Of a stretch of DNA of 64,000 nt, positions 17,130 to 25,442 are shown one piece after another (the stretch's first letter is position 1; the number at the start of each line of letters is the position of its first letter). The notes beneath the pieces are model-generated. The model had not been told where the DNA came from, did no database searches, and saw only the letters and a list, made by a program, of their open reading frames with translations. The position numbers and the translations under genes are program-made. The stretch comes from Trinickia soli (GTDB lineage: Bacteria; Pseudomonadota; Gammaproteobacteria; Burkholderiales; Burkholderiaceae), in assembly GCF_002879855.1 (NCBI RefSeq), contig NZ_PNYB01000017.1, positions 62,001-126,000 of the forward strand, given 5' to 3'.

Positions 17130-18658
17130 GTACGCCCGCATTGTCCCTGCGCGATACGTTGCTGACGATATTGGCATGCCTCGTCATCACCGGCTGTACC
17201 TTGGGCCCGGACTTCGAACGTCCGGCCGCGACGACGCCCGATGTCTTCAGCCGCACGGCGCAGGCCCAGGCACCGAGCAAGCCCGTGCAATCCCGATTCA
17301 ATCCGGATTGGTGGACCTTGTTCGACGATCCCGTGTTGAACTTGCTCGAAAAGCAATTGGCGGATGCGAACCTCGACGTCGCTGCGGCGTCGGCGCGTTT
17401 GCGCCAAAGCCGGGCGGAACGACGCGTCGCCGGTGCAGCGCAATATCCGACGCTGGACGTCGCCGCATCGTATGAGCGCGAGCGCGGCAGCGAGAACGGC
17501 ATCCTGTCGTTGCTCGGCGTCACGCCAACGCAAACGCAGTCGGCTTCGGGCACCGCGCCGCTCGGGGTAACGGCGGTGCCGGGATCGAAGGGCTCGCCAG
17601 CGTACGACTTGTACCAGACGGGCTTTGATGCATCGTGGGAAATCGACATCTGGGGTCGCGTTCGACGCAGCGTCGAAGCCGCGACCGCGATGTCGGACGC
17701 GTCCTTTGAGGATCGAAACGCGGTGCTATTGTCTGCCCGTGCCGAACTCGCGCGAGATTACATCGAGTTGCGAGACACCCAATCATTGCTCAGGATTGCA
17801 AAAGAGAACCTCGATATTGCTCGCGATACGGTCAAGCTCACTCAGGTTCGCATGCGCGAAGGGGTCGCGACGGATCTGGATCTGGCCAACGCCTCCGCAC
17901 AGGTCGAGTCGATTCAAAGTCAGATTCCAGTGCTTGAATCGAAGTGCGAGACGCAGATCAACGCGATCGGGATATTGCTTGGACAAGAACCGGGCGCCCT
18001 GAAGCAAAGCCTGAGCGATCCTCGCAAAGTTCCGGAGCTTCCCGTGCAGGTGCCGATCGGCTTTGCGTCAGAGCTCGTGCAGCGCCGGCCCGATATCCGA
18101 AAGGCCGAGGCTCAGTTGCATGCCGCTACTGCATCGATCGGCATGGCGAAGGCCGACTTCTATCCGCGCATTTCATTGAACGGCAGTGCGGGGTTCCAGA
18201 GTCTTCAGCTCACGAACCTGGCTGGTTGGGCATCGGGCCAGTTCATCGTGGGTCCTTCCATTACGCTGCCAATCTTCGAAGGCGGGCGTCTGCGAGGCGT
18301 GCTCCAACTGCGCAAGGCGCAACAGCAAGAAGCGGCGATCAACTATAAGCACACCGTGCTGGAAGCGTGGCGGGAGGTCGACGACGCATTGGTCCAGTAC
18401 GACGCCGAGCAGCGCCGGCGCGATAGGTTGATCGCGGTGGTCGGGTTGAACCAGCGCGCGCTCGCCGTTGCGCAGCAGCGATACAAGGCCGGCGCAGTCG
18501 ACTATCTGAACGTGCTCAATGTGCAGAAGCAACTGCTGGAAGCGCAAAGCGGCCTTGAGCGGAGCGAGGCGAGCGCCGACACCAATCTCGTTACGCTTTG
18601 CAAGGCACTCGGTGGCGGGTGGGAGTCCGTATACCCCGGCCAACAGGCTGCTCGTTGA
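17126..18658 (+). CDS. NodT-family outer-membrane efflux lipoprotein
   Basis: The 510-residue protein begins with a lipoprotein signal ending LVITGC, so Cys is the likely lipidated residue. Two TolC/OEP repeats follow, with the usual signatures DASWEIDIWGRVRRSVEAA, ELVQRRPDIRKAEAQLHAATASIGMAKADFYPRI and QQRYKAGAVDYLNVLNVQKQLLEAQ. It forms the outer-membrane channel of the pump encoded by the two preceding genes and closes the operon. Confidence 0.93.
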   Translation: MSTPALSLRDTLLTILACLVITGCTLGPDFERPAATTPDVFSRTAQAQAPSKPVQSRFNPDWWTLFDDPVLNLLEKQLADANLDVAAASARLRQSRAERRVAGAAQYPTLDVAASYERERGSENGILSLLGVTPTQTQSASGTAPLGVTAVPGSKGSPAYDLYQTGFDASWEIDIWGRVRRSVEAATAMSDASFEDRNAVLLSARAELARDYIELRDTQSLLRIAKENLDIARDTVKLTQVRMREGVATDLDLANASAQVESIQSQIPVLESKCETQINAIGILLGQEPGALKQSLSDPRKVPELPVQVPIGFASELVQRRPDIRKAEAQLHAATASIGMAKADFYPRISLNGSAGFQSLQLTNLAGWASGQFIVGPSITLPIFEGGRLRGVLQLRKAQQQEAAINYKHTVLEAWREVDDALVQYDAEQRRRDRLIAVVGLNQRALAVAQQRYKAGAVDYLNVLNVQKQLLEAQSGLERSEASADTNLVTLCKALGGGWESVYPGQQAAR

Positions 18659-18849
18659 TGCTCGTCAAGATGGCGTGAAGTCCCGCGGATAGAAACGGTG
18701 CGGGGCAACACCGACAATCAGCGGGCGCGGCAACAGACTTTACACACTGTTACCCGGCGCCCGCGTACAGGCGATTGGGCTTTCCCTATACTCCGAAGCA
18801 CAAAGAATCATTTGCGCTCCTCGGCGCTCAATCGACACCGACAATTCCA

Positions 18850-19404
18850 ATGAAACACCTCACGCAACGCAAAACCGTCCTGCTCGCTTCGCTCGTCGCC
18901 GTCTCCGCTGTGTCGCTGTCCGGATGCATCGCAACGAGTCCGTACGGGGCCTATGGTTCGCAGCCGCAATACGCGCAACCGGCCTACGCTCAGCCGAGCT
19001 ACGCGCAACCCACGTATACGCCGCCGCCCCCGCCGCCTGAAGGCTACTACGCTCAACCGGGCGGGTATGGCGAACAGTACGGCACCGTGGCGGGTATTCG
19101 TCCCATCGGTGGACCGACGAGCCCTTCGGGCGTTGCCGGGACGCTCGTCGGCGCAGTCGTGGGAGGCGTCCTGGGCAATCAGATCGGCCGCGGACACGGT
19201 CGCGACGCGGCCACGGTCATCGGTGCGCTCGGCGGTGCGGTGGCCGGCAATCAGATCGGACAAAACATGGGGCAACCGTCGGGCTACCGTGTCGACATCC
19301 AATTGAACGACGGCACGATGCGCTCGTTCGATATGCAAACGCCGGGCGATCTGCGGCCTGGCGATCGCGTCCGCGTCGACGGCAATCAAATCTCGCGCTA
19401 TTGA
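18850..19404 (+). CDS. Glycine-zipper outer-membrane lipoprotein (SlyB/17-kDa antigen-like)
   Basis: ATG 18850 gives 184 residues. The lipobox is SLSGC. A Tyr/Pro/Gln-rich linker with imperfect YAQP repeats (about residues 35-60) follows, then a glycine-zipper double helix LVGAVVGGVLGNQIGRGHG...IGALGGAVAGNQIG (about 97-140), and a basic C-terminal domain. Such proteins insert into or brace the outer membrane; the exact role is unknown. A TATACT -10-like hexamer occurs at 18787-18792, and TTTACACACTGTTACC, similar in form to tandem response-regulator half-sites, occurs at 18739-18754. Confidence 0.82.
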   Translation: MKHLTQRKTVLLASLVAVSAVSLSGCIATSPYGAYGSQPQYAQPAYAQPSYAQPTYTPPPPPPEGYYAQPGGYGEQYGTVAGIRPIGGPTSPSGVAGTLVGAVVGGVLGNQIGRGHGRDAATVIGALGGAVAGNQIGQNMGQPSGYRVDIQLNDGTMRSFDMQTPGDLRPGDRVRVDGNQISRY

Positions 19405-19410
19405 CGACAC

Positions 19411-19436
19411 CGGACCGGCACAGCGCGGCCGGTCCG
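19411..19436. terminator. Hairpin between convergent lipoprotein and porin genes
   Basis: A perfect 9-base inverted repeat, CGGACCGGC at 19411-19419 and GCCGGTCCG at 19428-19436, encloses an 8-base loop. It starts six bases after the lipoprotein stop and lies 25 bases from the porin stop. It can serve as a terminator stem for both convergent genes, although no long T run follows. Confidence 0.6.
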
Positions 19437-19460
19437 ACCCTCTACCTCGGAACGTCCCAC

Positions 19461-20660
19461 TCAGAACCGATGAACCAAGCCGACGCCAACGCCGATCTGG
19501 CTGCGCGTCGATGACGGATTGCCGCTGAAGCCGTCGCCGATCGATGCGGTCGCGTCGACCACCGCCCCGTTGTTCAACGTCTGCCCGCTCGCGTGCTGGT
19601 ACGCTTGCGCCGCATACAGGCCCGTGCGCTTGGACAGCGCGTAGTACTGCGTCAGCGTGAACTGTTGATACCGGGCGCCGTTCGTCGCTCCGTTCGCCTT
19701 CGTCGCGCGCGTGTACGCATAGCCCGCACCGAAATCCCACGCGGCCGCCGGCTTGAAGTGCAGCACTGCGCCCAACGTGTTGAAGATCGCCGTATCGCGG
19801 AACGTCGAGTTTGCGCCCGGAATGTACTGCACGTTCGAATACGATGCGGTCACTTCCCACGCTGGCGAGAACTTGTAGCCCGCCGTTACCGCGACGCGCT
19901 GCTGCGCCTGCGCCGTGACGTAGCCGTTGTTGATCGCGGACACTGCCGTTTGCGCGCCGCCGTTCGAGGTGGTCGAGTACGCGCCCCACGCACCGCCGCC
20001 CGAGGTGGAATTGTTGATGCGCTGGAACGCCGCGCCGATTCCGAACGGCCCGCTCAAATACTGCAGGCCCGCGCTCCATGTCGAGCCCGCATTGAGGCTC
20101 CCCGGTTCGCCGCCGAACGCATACGAGGCGCCGAACGTCAGGCCGTGAAATGACGGCGACAGATAGACCAATGAGTTATTGACGCGATAGAGCGAGTCGA
20201 GCGAATCGATATCGCCCGGGTGCGCGCCGAAGTACCCCGTGAGCCACGTGGTCGGACTGTACGGGGCAAGCAGCGTGTAGTACGCCGTATATTGTCGGCC
20301 CGCAGTGAGCGTGCCGTACGCCGCGTTGGTCACACCGACCCACGCCTGCCGCGTAAAAAGCCCACCCGTGTATTGCGACGCGCCGTTCGTGCCGGCGAAG
20401 CCCGACTCGAGCGTGAAGATCGCTTTCGAACCGCCGCCCAAATCTTCCGAGCCCTTGAGCCCGAAACGGTCGCCCAACCAAACGCCCGTCGACATCTTCA
20501 CGAGCGAGTGTCCCTGCGCCGAGGAACCCAGTGTCGTGCCGTTGTTTTGATACGCAAGGCCATTGTCGACGACGCCGTACAGCGTGACGCTGTTCTGTGC
20601 GCTTGCGACATGGGCCACCAACCCCGTTACGGCCACGATGGCCACCGTTGTTTTTCTCAT
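19461..20660 (-). CDS. Burkholderia-type general porin (OmpC/OpcP-like)
   Basis: The 399-residue protein has a signal peptide (cut near ASA/QNSVTL), the standard first strand SVTLYGVVDNGLAYQNN, the constriction-region wording KGSEDLGGGSKAIFTLESGF and a terminal Phe (GLVHRF). These are typical of 16-stranded trimeric porins of Burkholderiaceae that pass small hydrophilic solutes. It lies downstream of the gluconate transporter and kinase on the same strand, with 117 bases between, so it may help sugar-acid entry. A 13-base palindrome stands just before its ribosome site. Confidence 0.93.
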   Translation of the reverse strand: MRKTTVAIVAVTGLVAHVASAQNSVTLYGVVDNGLAYQNNGTTLGSSAQGHSLVKMSTGVWLGDRFGLKGSEDLGGGSKAIFTLESGFAGTNGASQYTGGLFTRQAWVGVTNAAYGTLTAGRQYTAYYTLLAPYSPTTWLTGYFGAHPGDIDSLDSLYRVNNSLVYLSPSFHGLTFGASYAFGGEPGSLNAGSTWSAGLQYLSGPFGIGAAFQRINNSTSGGGAWGAYSTTSNGGAQTAVSAINNGYVTAQAQQRVAVTAGYKFSPAWEVTASYSNVQYIPGANSTFRDTAIFNTLGAVLHFKPAAAWDFGAGYAYTRATKANGATNGARYQQFTLTQYYALSKRTGLYAAQAYQHASGQTLNNGAVVDATASIGDGFSGNPSSTRSQIGVGVGLVHRF

Positions 20661-20679
20661 CGTTTCTCCTTTGTTTTAC

Positions 20680-20692
20680 TTAGTAGTACTAA
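20680..20692. promoter_or_regulatory. Palindrome upstream of the porin gene
   Basis: TTAGTA-G-TACTAA is a perfect 6+6 inverted repeat around one base, in a locally AT-rich tract 20-32 bases before the porin ATG. It differs from the GntR operator of the neighbouring genes. It may be an operator or an mRNA 5' hairpin. Confidence 0.35.
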
Positions 20693-20777
20693 TTAAATTA
20701 TCGATGCCAAAAAAAGCATGCAGAACCCGCGCAGCGGGTGCGGGCCAAAGCGGCGCCGCACCCGCCAACGCGAAGTG

Positions 20778-22100
20778 TCAGGCCATCGAGGTCCGGCCTT
20801 GTTTCACAGGCTCGCCCGGTTCGGCGATCGGTTCGATGCGCCCCATCACGAACACGAAGGAGACGATGCCGATCACGAGAATGACGCCTGCAATCAGGAA
20901 CGCGTTGGTGAACGAGTTGGTTGCACCAACGATGAAGCCCGTCACGACGGGAGCGGCGCCCCCCATCAGATTGTTGACGAAGTTCATGATGCCGCCGACC
21001 GTGCCGACGCCGCCCCGCGGCGCGATCAGCGACGGCAGCGACCAGCCGACAGGCGCCGCCGCGGCGAGTCCGCCCAACGCGATCGAAATCCAGACGATCG
21101 CCCACATCGGATTGGTCGTGAGCGTCGCACCGAATACGGCGAGACCCAACACCATGCCGCAGACGAGCACGGCCTTACGCACACGCGTTTCGTCGTGACC
21201 GCGTGCGATGAGGTGATCGATCAGCCAGCCGCCGACGATGAGATCGGACAGCGTCGCGACCGCCCACGGAATCGCAGCGAAGCCGGCGGATTTGAGGATG
21301 CTCATGTGCATCGTCTGCACCAGGTATCCCGGCAACCACGTAAGGAACAGATAGAACGAGTACCCGTAGGCGGCAAAGCCGATCGTGAGGCCCCACACTT
21401 TCGACTTCTTCAGCAGATAGCCGAGCATGGAGAACGCGCTCGCGCTGGCCGCACCTTCAGGCGTTGCGCCGCCTTCTACGATGTAGCGGTGCTCGGCCTC
21501 CGAGAGCTTCGCATCCTGGCTGGGATCGCGATAGATGAAGAAGAACGCGACGAAGTACGCGAAGCTCAGCAATGCCGTCACGCCGAAACCCCAGCGCCAG
21601 CCCATGCCGACCACGACCACGGCGACGAGCGGCACCCCGATCACATTGGAAAACTTCGCGGCGGCATCGAACACGGCCGTGGCGAGCGCGCGTTCCTTGC
21701 GAGGGAACCAATAGCCCGTTGCCTTGGAACTGACGGGAAAACCCGGCGCTTCCGCAATGCCGAGCATCGCACGCGCGGCGAAAATGCCGCCGAAGCCGCT
21801 CGCAAATGCAGTAACTGCCGACGCCGCCGCCCAGAGGAACGAGCCCCACCGACCGAGACGCGTCACGCCAAAGCGGTCGAGAACGATGCCCGCCGGCACT
21901 TGCAGCAGCGCATAAGGCCAGAAAAAGGCGCTGAACAGCAGGCCCATTTCGGCGGGAGAAAGATTGAACGCTGCCTTGAGTTGCGGCGCCGCGACCGACA
22001 GGTTGATGCGGTCGAAGTAGTTGATGAGCACACCTACGCCCAGCAACACGCCCATTACCCAACGTCGCTTGGCGATGCGTTGCCCTGCTGTCGATGCCAT
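20778..22100 (-). CDS. MFS sugar-acid transporter (anion:cation symporter family), probably gluconate/2-ketogluconate-type
   Basis: The 440-residue protein has 12 predicted membrane helices and the ACS-family opening VLINYFDRINLSVAAPQLKAAF, plus FGVTRLGRWGSFLWAAAS and RAMLGIAEAPGFP. ACS members import hexonates such as glucarate, galactonate and gluconate with protons. Its start follows AGAGGAGA. It lies behind gntK and has its own GntR-type operator about 70 bases upstream, inside the 3' end of gntK. This supports gluconate or a close relative as substrate (inference). Confidence 0.85.
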   Translation of the reverse strand: MASTAGQRIAKRRWVMGVLLGVGVLINYFDRINLSVAAPQLKAAFNLSPAEMGLLFSAFFWPYALLQVPAGIVLDRFGVTRLGRWGSFLWAAASAVTAFASGFGGIFAARAMLGIAEAPGFPVSSKATGYWFPRKERALATAVFDAAAKFSNVIGVPLVAVVVVGMGWRWGFGVTALLSFAYFVAFFFIYRDPSQDAKLSEAEHRYIVEGGATPEGAASASAFSMLGYLLKKSKVWGLTIGFAAYGYSFYLFLTWLPGYLVQTMHMSILKSAGFAAIPWAVATLSDLIVGGWLIDHLIARGHDETRVRKAVLVCGMVLGLAVFGATLTTNPMWAIVWISIALGGLAAAAPVGWSLPSLIAPRGGVGTVGGIMNFVNNLMGGAAPVVTGFIVGATNSFTNAFLIAGVILVIGIVSFVFVMGRIEPIAEPGEPVKQGRTSMA

Positions 22101-22111
22101 TGTCGTCTCCT

Positions 22112-22750
22112 CTAGTAGGTCGAATTGGTTTGATGAATCTGCGAAACGCGATGGTTCGCACCAGCCCCTAAGACAGCGCTATCTTTCGTGAACGAGCGAC
22201 ATTGGCCCAAGTCCGCCGCCACAGCCGGAACCGCAACCGGGCCCTGCATGTGCCAATCGATCGCCTCTTCGACGATCGCATCGAGCGGCCGCGTCGCATC
22301 GACCCTCAGGGTTCTGGCCTCCGCCAGCGGCGCTTCGAGATCGGCGAATTGACTCGCAACGAGCGAGTTCGGCATGAAGTGGCCGCTGCGTTGGCCGACC
22401 CGCTTCACCGCTTCGTCCGGAGGCAAATCGAGGAAGACGAAAACGGTCGTCGAACAGCCGCCCCGCAGCCGGTCGCGGTAGCGCCGTTTGAGCGCCGAGC
22501 ACGCGAGCACGACACGTTCGCCCCGCTCTTGTGCGTCCTTCAACTCGGCCGCGAGGCGGTCGAGCCAGCTCCATCGATCGGCGTCGACGAGCCCGATGCC
22601 GCGCCGCATCTTGTCCACGTTGGCCGCGCAATGAAACGCGTCCCCCTCGACGAACCGCGCGCCAAGACGCGCAGCCACGGCGTGCGCGACACTCGATTTC
22701 CCGCAACCCGCAACGCCCATCACGACGATAGGCGATCCTGTCTCGTCCAT
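22112..22750 (-). CDS. gntK: Gluconokinase (GntK) with an extended C-terminal tail
   Basis: Starting at ATG 22750 (MDETGSPIVVMGVAGCGKSS) the protein has 212 residues. The P-loop is GVAGCGKSS; other family parts are FVEGDAFHCAANVDKMRRGIGLVDADRWSWL and VVLACSALKRRYRDRLRGG. GntK phosphorylates gluconate to 6-phosphogluconate for the Entner-Doudoroff or pentose-phosphate route. Family members usually end after about 165-175 residues; here some 35 extra residues follow, and part of that tail is encoded by a GntR-type operator (22171-22184). The promoter region holds another operator at 22772-22785. Confidence 0.92.
   Translation of the reverse strand: MDETGSPIVVMGVAGCGKSSVAHAVAARLGARFVEGDAFHCAANVDKMRRGIGLVDADRWSWLDRLAAELKDAQERGERVVLACSALKRRYRDRLRGGCSTTVFVFLDLPPDEAVKRVGQRSGHFMPNSLVASQFADLEAPLAEARTLRVDATRPLDAIVEEAIDWHMQGPVAVPAVAADLGQCRSFTKDSAVLGAGANHRVSQIHQTNSTY
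22171..22184. promoter_or_regulatory. GntR-type operator inside the gntK 3' end, before the transporter
   Basis: AGACAGCGCTATCT differs by one base from the perfect palindrome at 22772. It lies within gntK coding sequence, where it reads DSAV in the tail, and 70 bases before the transporter ATG. This gives the transporter its own control point. Confidence 0.7.
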
Positions 22751-22771
22751 CGATTCGGTTCCCTTTCCTTG

Positions 22772-22785
22772 AGATAGCGCTATCT
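22772..22785. promoter_or_regulatory. GntR-type operator in front of gntK
   Basis: AGATAGCGCTATCT is a perfect 14-base palindrome 22 bases upstream of the gntK start. The AGCGCT centre fits the form of GntR (LacI family) operators reported in Pseudomonas. Confidence 0.8.
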
Positions 22786-22875
22786 TTGCATCTTCAAATA
22801 AAGACGGTCGTGGACCGCCTGCGTGTCTCATCCGCCCCCGATTCACATACAATACCGAAGTTTGCCCGACGGCCG

Positions 22876-22889
22876 AGACAGCGCTATCC
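22876..22889. promoter_or_regulatory. GntR-type operator in front of gntR
   Basis: AGACAGCGCTATCC, the third copy of the element, ends 10 bases before the gntR ATG. This position predicts autorepression. Confidence 0.75.
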
Positions 22890-22899
22890 TAGTTCAGTT

Positions 22900-23928
22900 A
22901 TGACGACCCCGACACCCAGGAAAACCCGCGGCACCGGCCGTCCGACGCTCGAAGAGGTCGCTCGGCGCGCCGGTGTGAGCACGATCACGGCTTCGCGCGC
23001 GCTGCGCGGCCTGAGTTCGGTGGGGCCCGAGTACGTCGATCGGGTTCGGGCGGCCGCGCGGGAGTTGAATTACGTGGCCAATGCGGCCGCGCGCGCACTT
23101 GCCCGCGCGCAAAGCGACACCGTGGCCGTGCTCGTCCCGTCGCTGACGAACAACGTGTTCACTGATGTCGTGGAAGCGATCCATACCGTGCTGCGGCCGC
23201 ACGGCATCGAGATCCTGATCGGCAACTCGCATTACCTGCGCGACGAGGAGGAAGACCTCATTCGTCACTACCTCGCGTCGCCGCCCATGGGGATGATCGT
23301 CACGGGCTTCGATCGAACCGAAGCTGCGCGCCGTCTCATCGATGCGAGCGGCGTGCCGTGCGTGCATATGATGGAGCTCGCCAATGCGCAGAACGTCTAT
23401 TGCGTGGGCTTCTCGCAAGAGGACGCCGGCGACGCCGTTGCCAGGCATCTGATCGAACGGGGCTGCCGCCACAACGCGTTCGTCGCGGCCCAGCTCGATA
23501 CGCGGATGCTGCAGCGGGGCGAAGGCTATCGCCGCGCGCTGCAACGCGCCGGCATGCATGAATCCGATCTCGAGATTCTGACGCCCGCGCCGTCGTCGGT
23601 CGGCCTGGGGTGCGAGTTGTTCCGGCAGCTCATGACGCGCCGCCCCGATGTCGACGGCATCTTCCTCGGTAACGACGACCTCGCACAGGGTGCGCTGTTC
23701 GAAGCGCGGCGCATGAATATCCGCGTACCGGAAGATGTCGCGATTGTCGGCTTCAACGATCTGGCCGGCGCCGCCGATTGCGTGCCACGGCTCACGACCG
23801 TGCGCACGCCACGCGCCGAAATGGGCCGCACGGCTGCGCACCTGCTGCTGTCGCTGATTCGACAAGAGACGGTGACGTCCACGATGATCGATCTCGGGTT
23901 CGAACTCGTGATCCGCGAAAGCGCTTAA
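22900..23928 (+). CDS. gntR: Gluconate repressor GntR (LacI family)
   Basis: ATG 22900 gives 342 residues. The LacI helix-turn-helix is TLEEVARRAGVSTITASRALRG, with hinge helix NAAARALARAQSDTVAVLVPSL, followed by a periplasmic-binding-protein-like effector domain (VAIVGFNDLAGAA near the C-terminus). LacI-type GntR repressors bind gluconate or 6-phosphogluconate and release their operators. The gene is divergent from gntK and the transporter, and all three copies of the AGAYAGCGCTATCY palindrome lie at these genes. Confidence 0.92.
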   Translation: MTTPTPRKTRGTGRPTLEEVARRAGVSTITASRALRGLSSVGPEYVDRVRAAARELNYVANAAARALARAQSDTVAVLVPSLTNNVFTDVVEAIHTVLRPHGIEILIGNSHYLRDEEEDLIRHYLASPPMGMIVTGFDRTEAARRLIDASGVPCVHMMELANAQNVYCVGFSQEDAGDAVARHLIERGCRHNAFVAAQLDTRMLQRGEGYRRALQRAGMHESDLEILTPAPSSVGLGCELFRQLMTRRPDVDGIFLGNDDLAQGALFEARRMNIRVPEDVAIVGFNDLAGAADCVPRLTTVRTPRAEMGRTAAHLLLSLIRQETVTSTMIDLGFELVIRESA

Positions 23929-23997
23929 GCGCCTGAACGCCCAGGCACCCAGGCGCGAACCGCTTCGATCGAATCGTCGCGCAATCGCCGCCCGATA

Positions 23998-25326
23998 TCA
24001 GGCGACGCTGCGCAGCGCGTCGCGCACCGTTGAAAAGATCTGTTCGATCTGGCGCTCTTCGATGATCAGCGGCGGCGAAAACGCGAGGATGTCGCCCGTG
24101 TACCGCACGAGGACGCCTGCCTCGAAGCACTTGAGGAACACGTCATAGGCACGCGCCCCCGGCGCACCGGCGCGCAACTCGAGCTCGACGCCGGCCACCA
24201 GCCCCAGGTTTCGAATGTCCTTCACATGCGCAGCGCCACGCAACTCATGCACGGCATCCTCGAACGCACCGGACAACTCCTTGGCGCGCTCGAACAGACG
24301 GTCGCGTTTGTAGATATCCAGCGTGGCGATGGCCGCGGCCGCCGCAGCGGGGTGCGCCGTGTAGGTGTAACCGTGGAAGAACTCGATCGCGTTCGCCGCG
24401 CCGGCGTTGATCACCGCGTCATGCACCGCGCGGCTGGCCGCGACGGCGCCCATCGGCACGGCCGCATTGTTGATGGCTTTCGCCATGGTCAGGAGGTCCG
24501 GCGTCACGCCGAAATACGCGCTTGCCGTGGGTGCGCCCAGGCGCCCGAAGCCCGTGATGACTTCGTCGAAAATCAACAGAATGCCGTGTTTCGTGCAAAG
24601 CTCGCGTAGCCGTTCGAGGTAGCCCTTCGGCGGAACGAGGACGCCTGTCGATCCAGCCAGCGGTTCGACGATCACCGCGGCGATAGTCGAAGCATCGTGC
24701 AGCGCGACGAGCCGTTCGAGTTCATCCGCGAGGTGCGCCCCCCAGGTGGGCTGACCGCGTGTGAACCCCGCTTCGGCGATGTTCAGCGTATGAGGCAGAT
24801 GGTCCACGTGCGGCATCAGATTGCCGGAAAACGTCTTGCGGTTCGCGGCAATGCCGCCGACCGAAATGCCGCCGAAGCCCACGCCGTGATAACCGCGCTC
24901 GCGGCCGATAAAGCGCGTGCGCTGCCCTTCGCCGCGCGCACGATGATAGGCCAGCGCGATCTTCAAGGCCGTATCGACCGATTCCGAGCCCGAATTCGTG
25001 AAGAAGATCCGGTCGAGACCCGCAGGCATGAGCTCGGCCACCTTCGTCGCCGCTTCGAATGCAAGCGGATGGCCCATTTGGAACGTCGGCGCGAAATCCA
25101 TCGTGTCGAGTTGCTCCGCCACGGCCTTCGTGATTTCCGAACGGCCGTGACCGGCGTTCACGCACCAAAGCCCCGCTGTCGCATCCAAAACAGTACGGTC
25201 GTCGACCGTCGTGTAATACATGCCCTTGGCGGCCTTGAACATGCGCGGGGCGGCCTTGAATTGCCGGTTCGCCGTAAACGGCATCCAGAAGTTCGAGAGA
25301 TCGGGGCTGGCGGGTGGCATGCTCAT
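23998..25326 (-). CDS. Class III omega-amino acid:pyruvate aminotransferase
   Basis: The start at 25326 (MSMPPASPDLSNFWMPFTANR) has AAGGAG nine bases upstream. The 442-residue, PLP-dependent enzyme shows the class III motifs DDRTVLDATAGLWCVNAGHG, FTNSGSESVDTALKIALAYHR, and LIFDEVITGFGRLG, then the PLP-binding Lys in LLTMAKAINNAAVPMGAV. The wording is that of beta-alanine:pyruvate transaminases, which move the amino group of beta-alanine or other omega-amines to pyruvate. The divergent MocR regulator is probably its activator. Confidence 0.9.
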   Translation of the reverse strand: MSMPPASPDLSNFWMPFTANRQFKAAPRMFKAAKGMYYTTVDDRTVLDATAGLWCVNAGHGRSEITKAVAEQLDTMDFAPTFQMGHPLAFEAATKVAELMPAGLDRIFFTNSGSESVDTALKIALAYHRARGEGQRTRFIGRERGYHGVGFGGISVGGIAANRKTFSGNLMPHVDHLPHTLNIAEAGFTRGQPTWGAHLADELERLVALHDASTIAAVIVEPLAGSTGVLVPPKGYLERLRELCTKHGILLIFDEVITGFGRLGAPTASAYFGVTPDLLTMAKAINNAAVPMGAVAASRAVHDAVINAGAANAIEFFHGYTYTAHPAAAAAAIATLDIYKRDRLFERAKELSGAFEDAVHELRGAAHVKDIRNLGLVAGVELELRAGAPGARAYDVFLKCFEAGVLVRYTGDILAFSPPLIIEERQIEQIFSTVRDALRSVA

Positions 25327-25353
25327 GAGTTGACTCTCCTTGAATATGGCGCC

Positions 25354-25438
25354 AACTGTATCGGTTTCGCACGCTACAATCACTGGACAGCCTGAAGCAA
25401 ACGGGCAAACCGTGCTGATATTTTCTTCCCCACTGTAT
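25354..25438. promoter_or_regulatory. Shared promoter region with ACTGTAT direct repeats
   Basis: AACTGTAT at 25354-25361 and ACTGTAT at 25432-25438 are repeated in the same direction between the divergent aminotransferase and MocR genes, with a TACAAT -10-like hexamer at 25375-25380. MocR regulators commonly bind repeated sites of this kind; assignment here is tentative. Confidence 0.3.
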
Positions 25439-25442
25439 TGAA

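Noticed and set aside
20718-22115. Plus-strand open frame of 465 codons
   Set aside because: Antisense to the gluconate transporter, with His/Arg/Ala composition typical of shadows.
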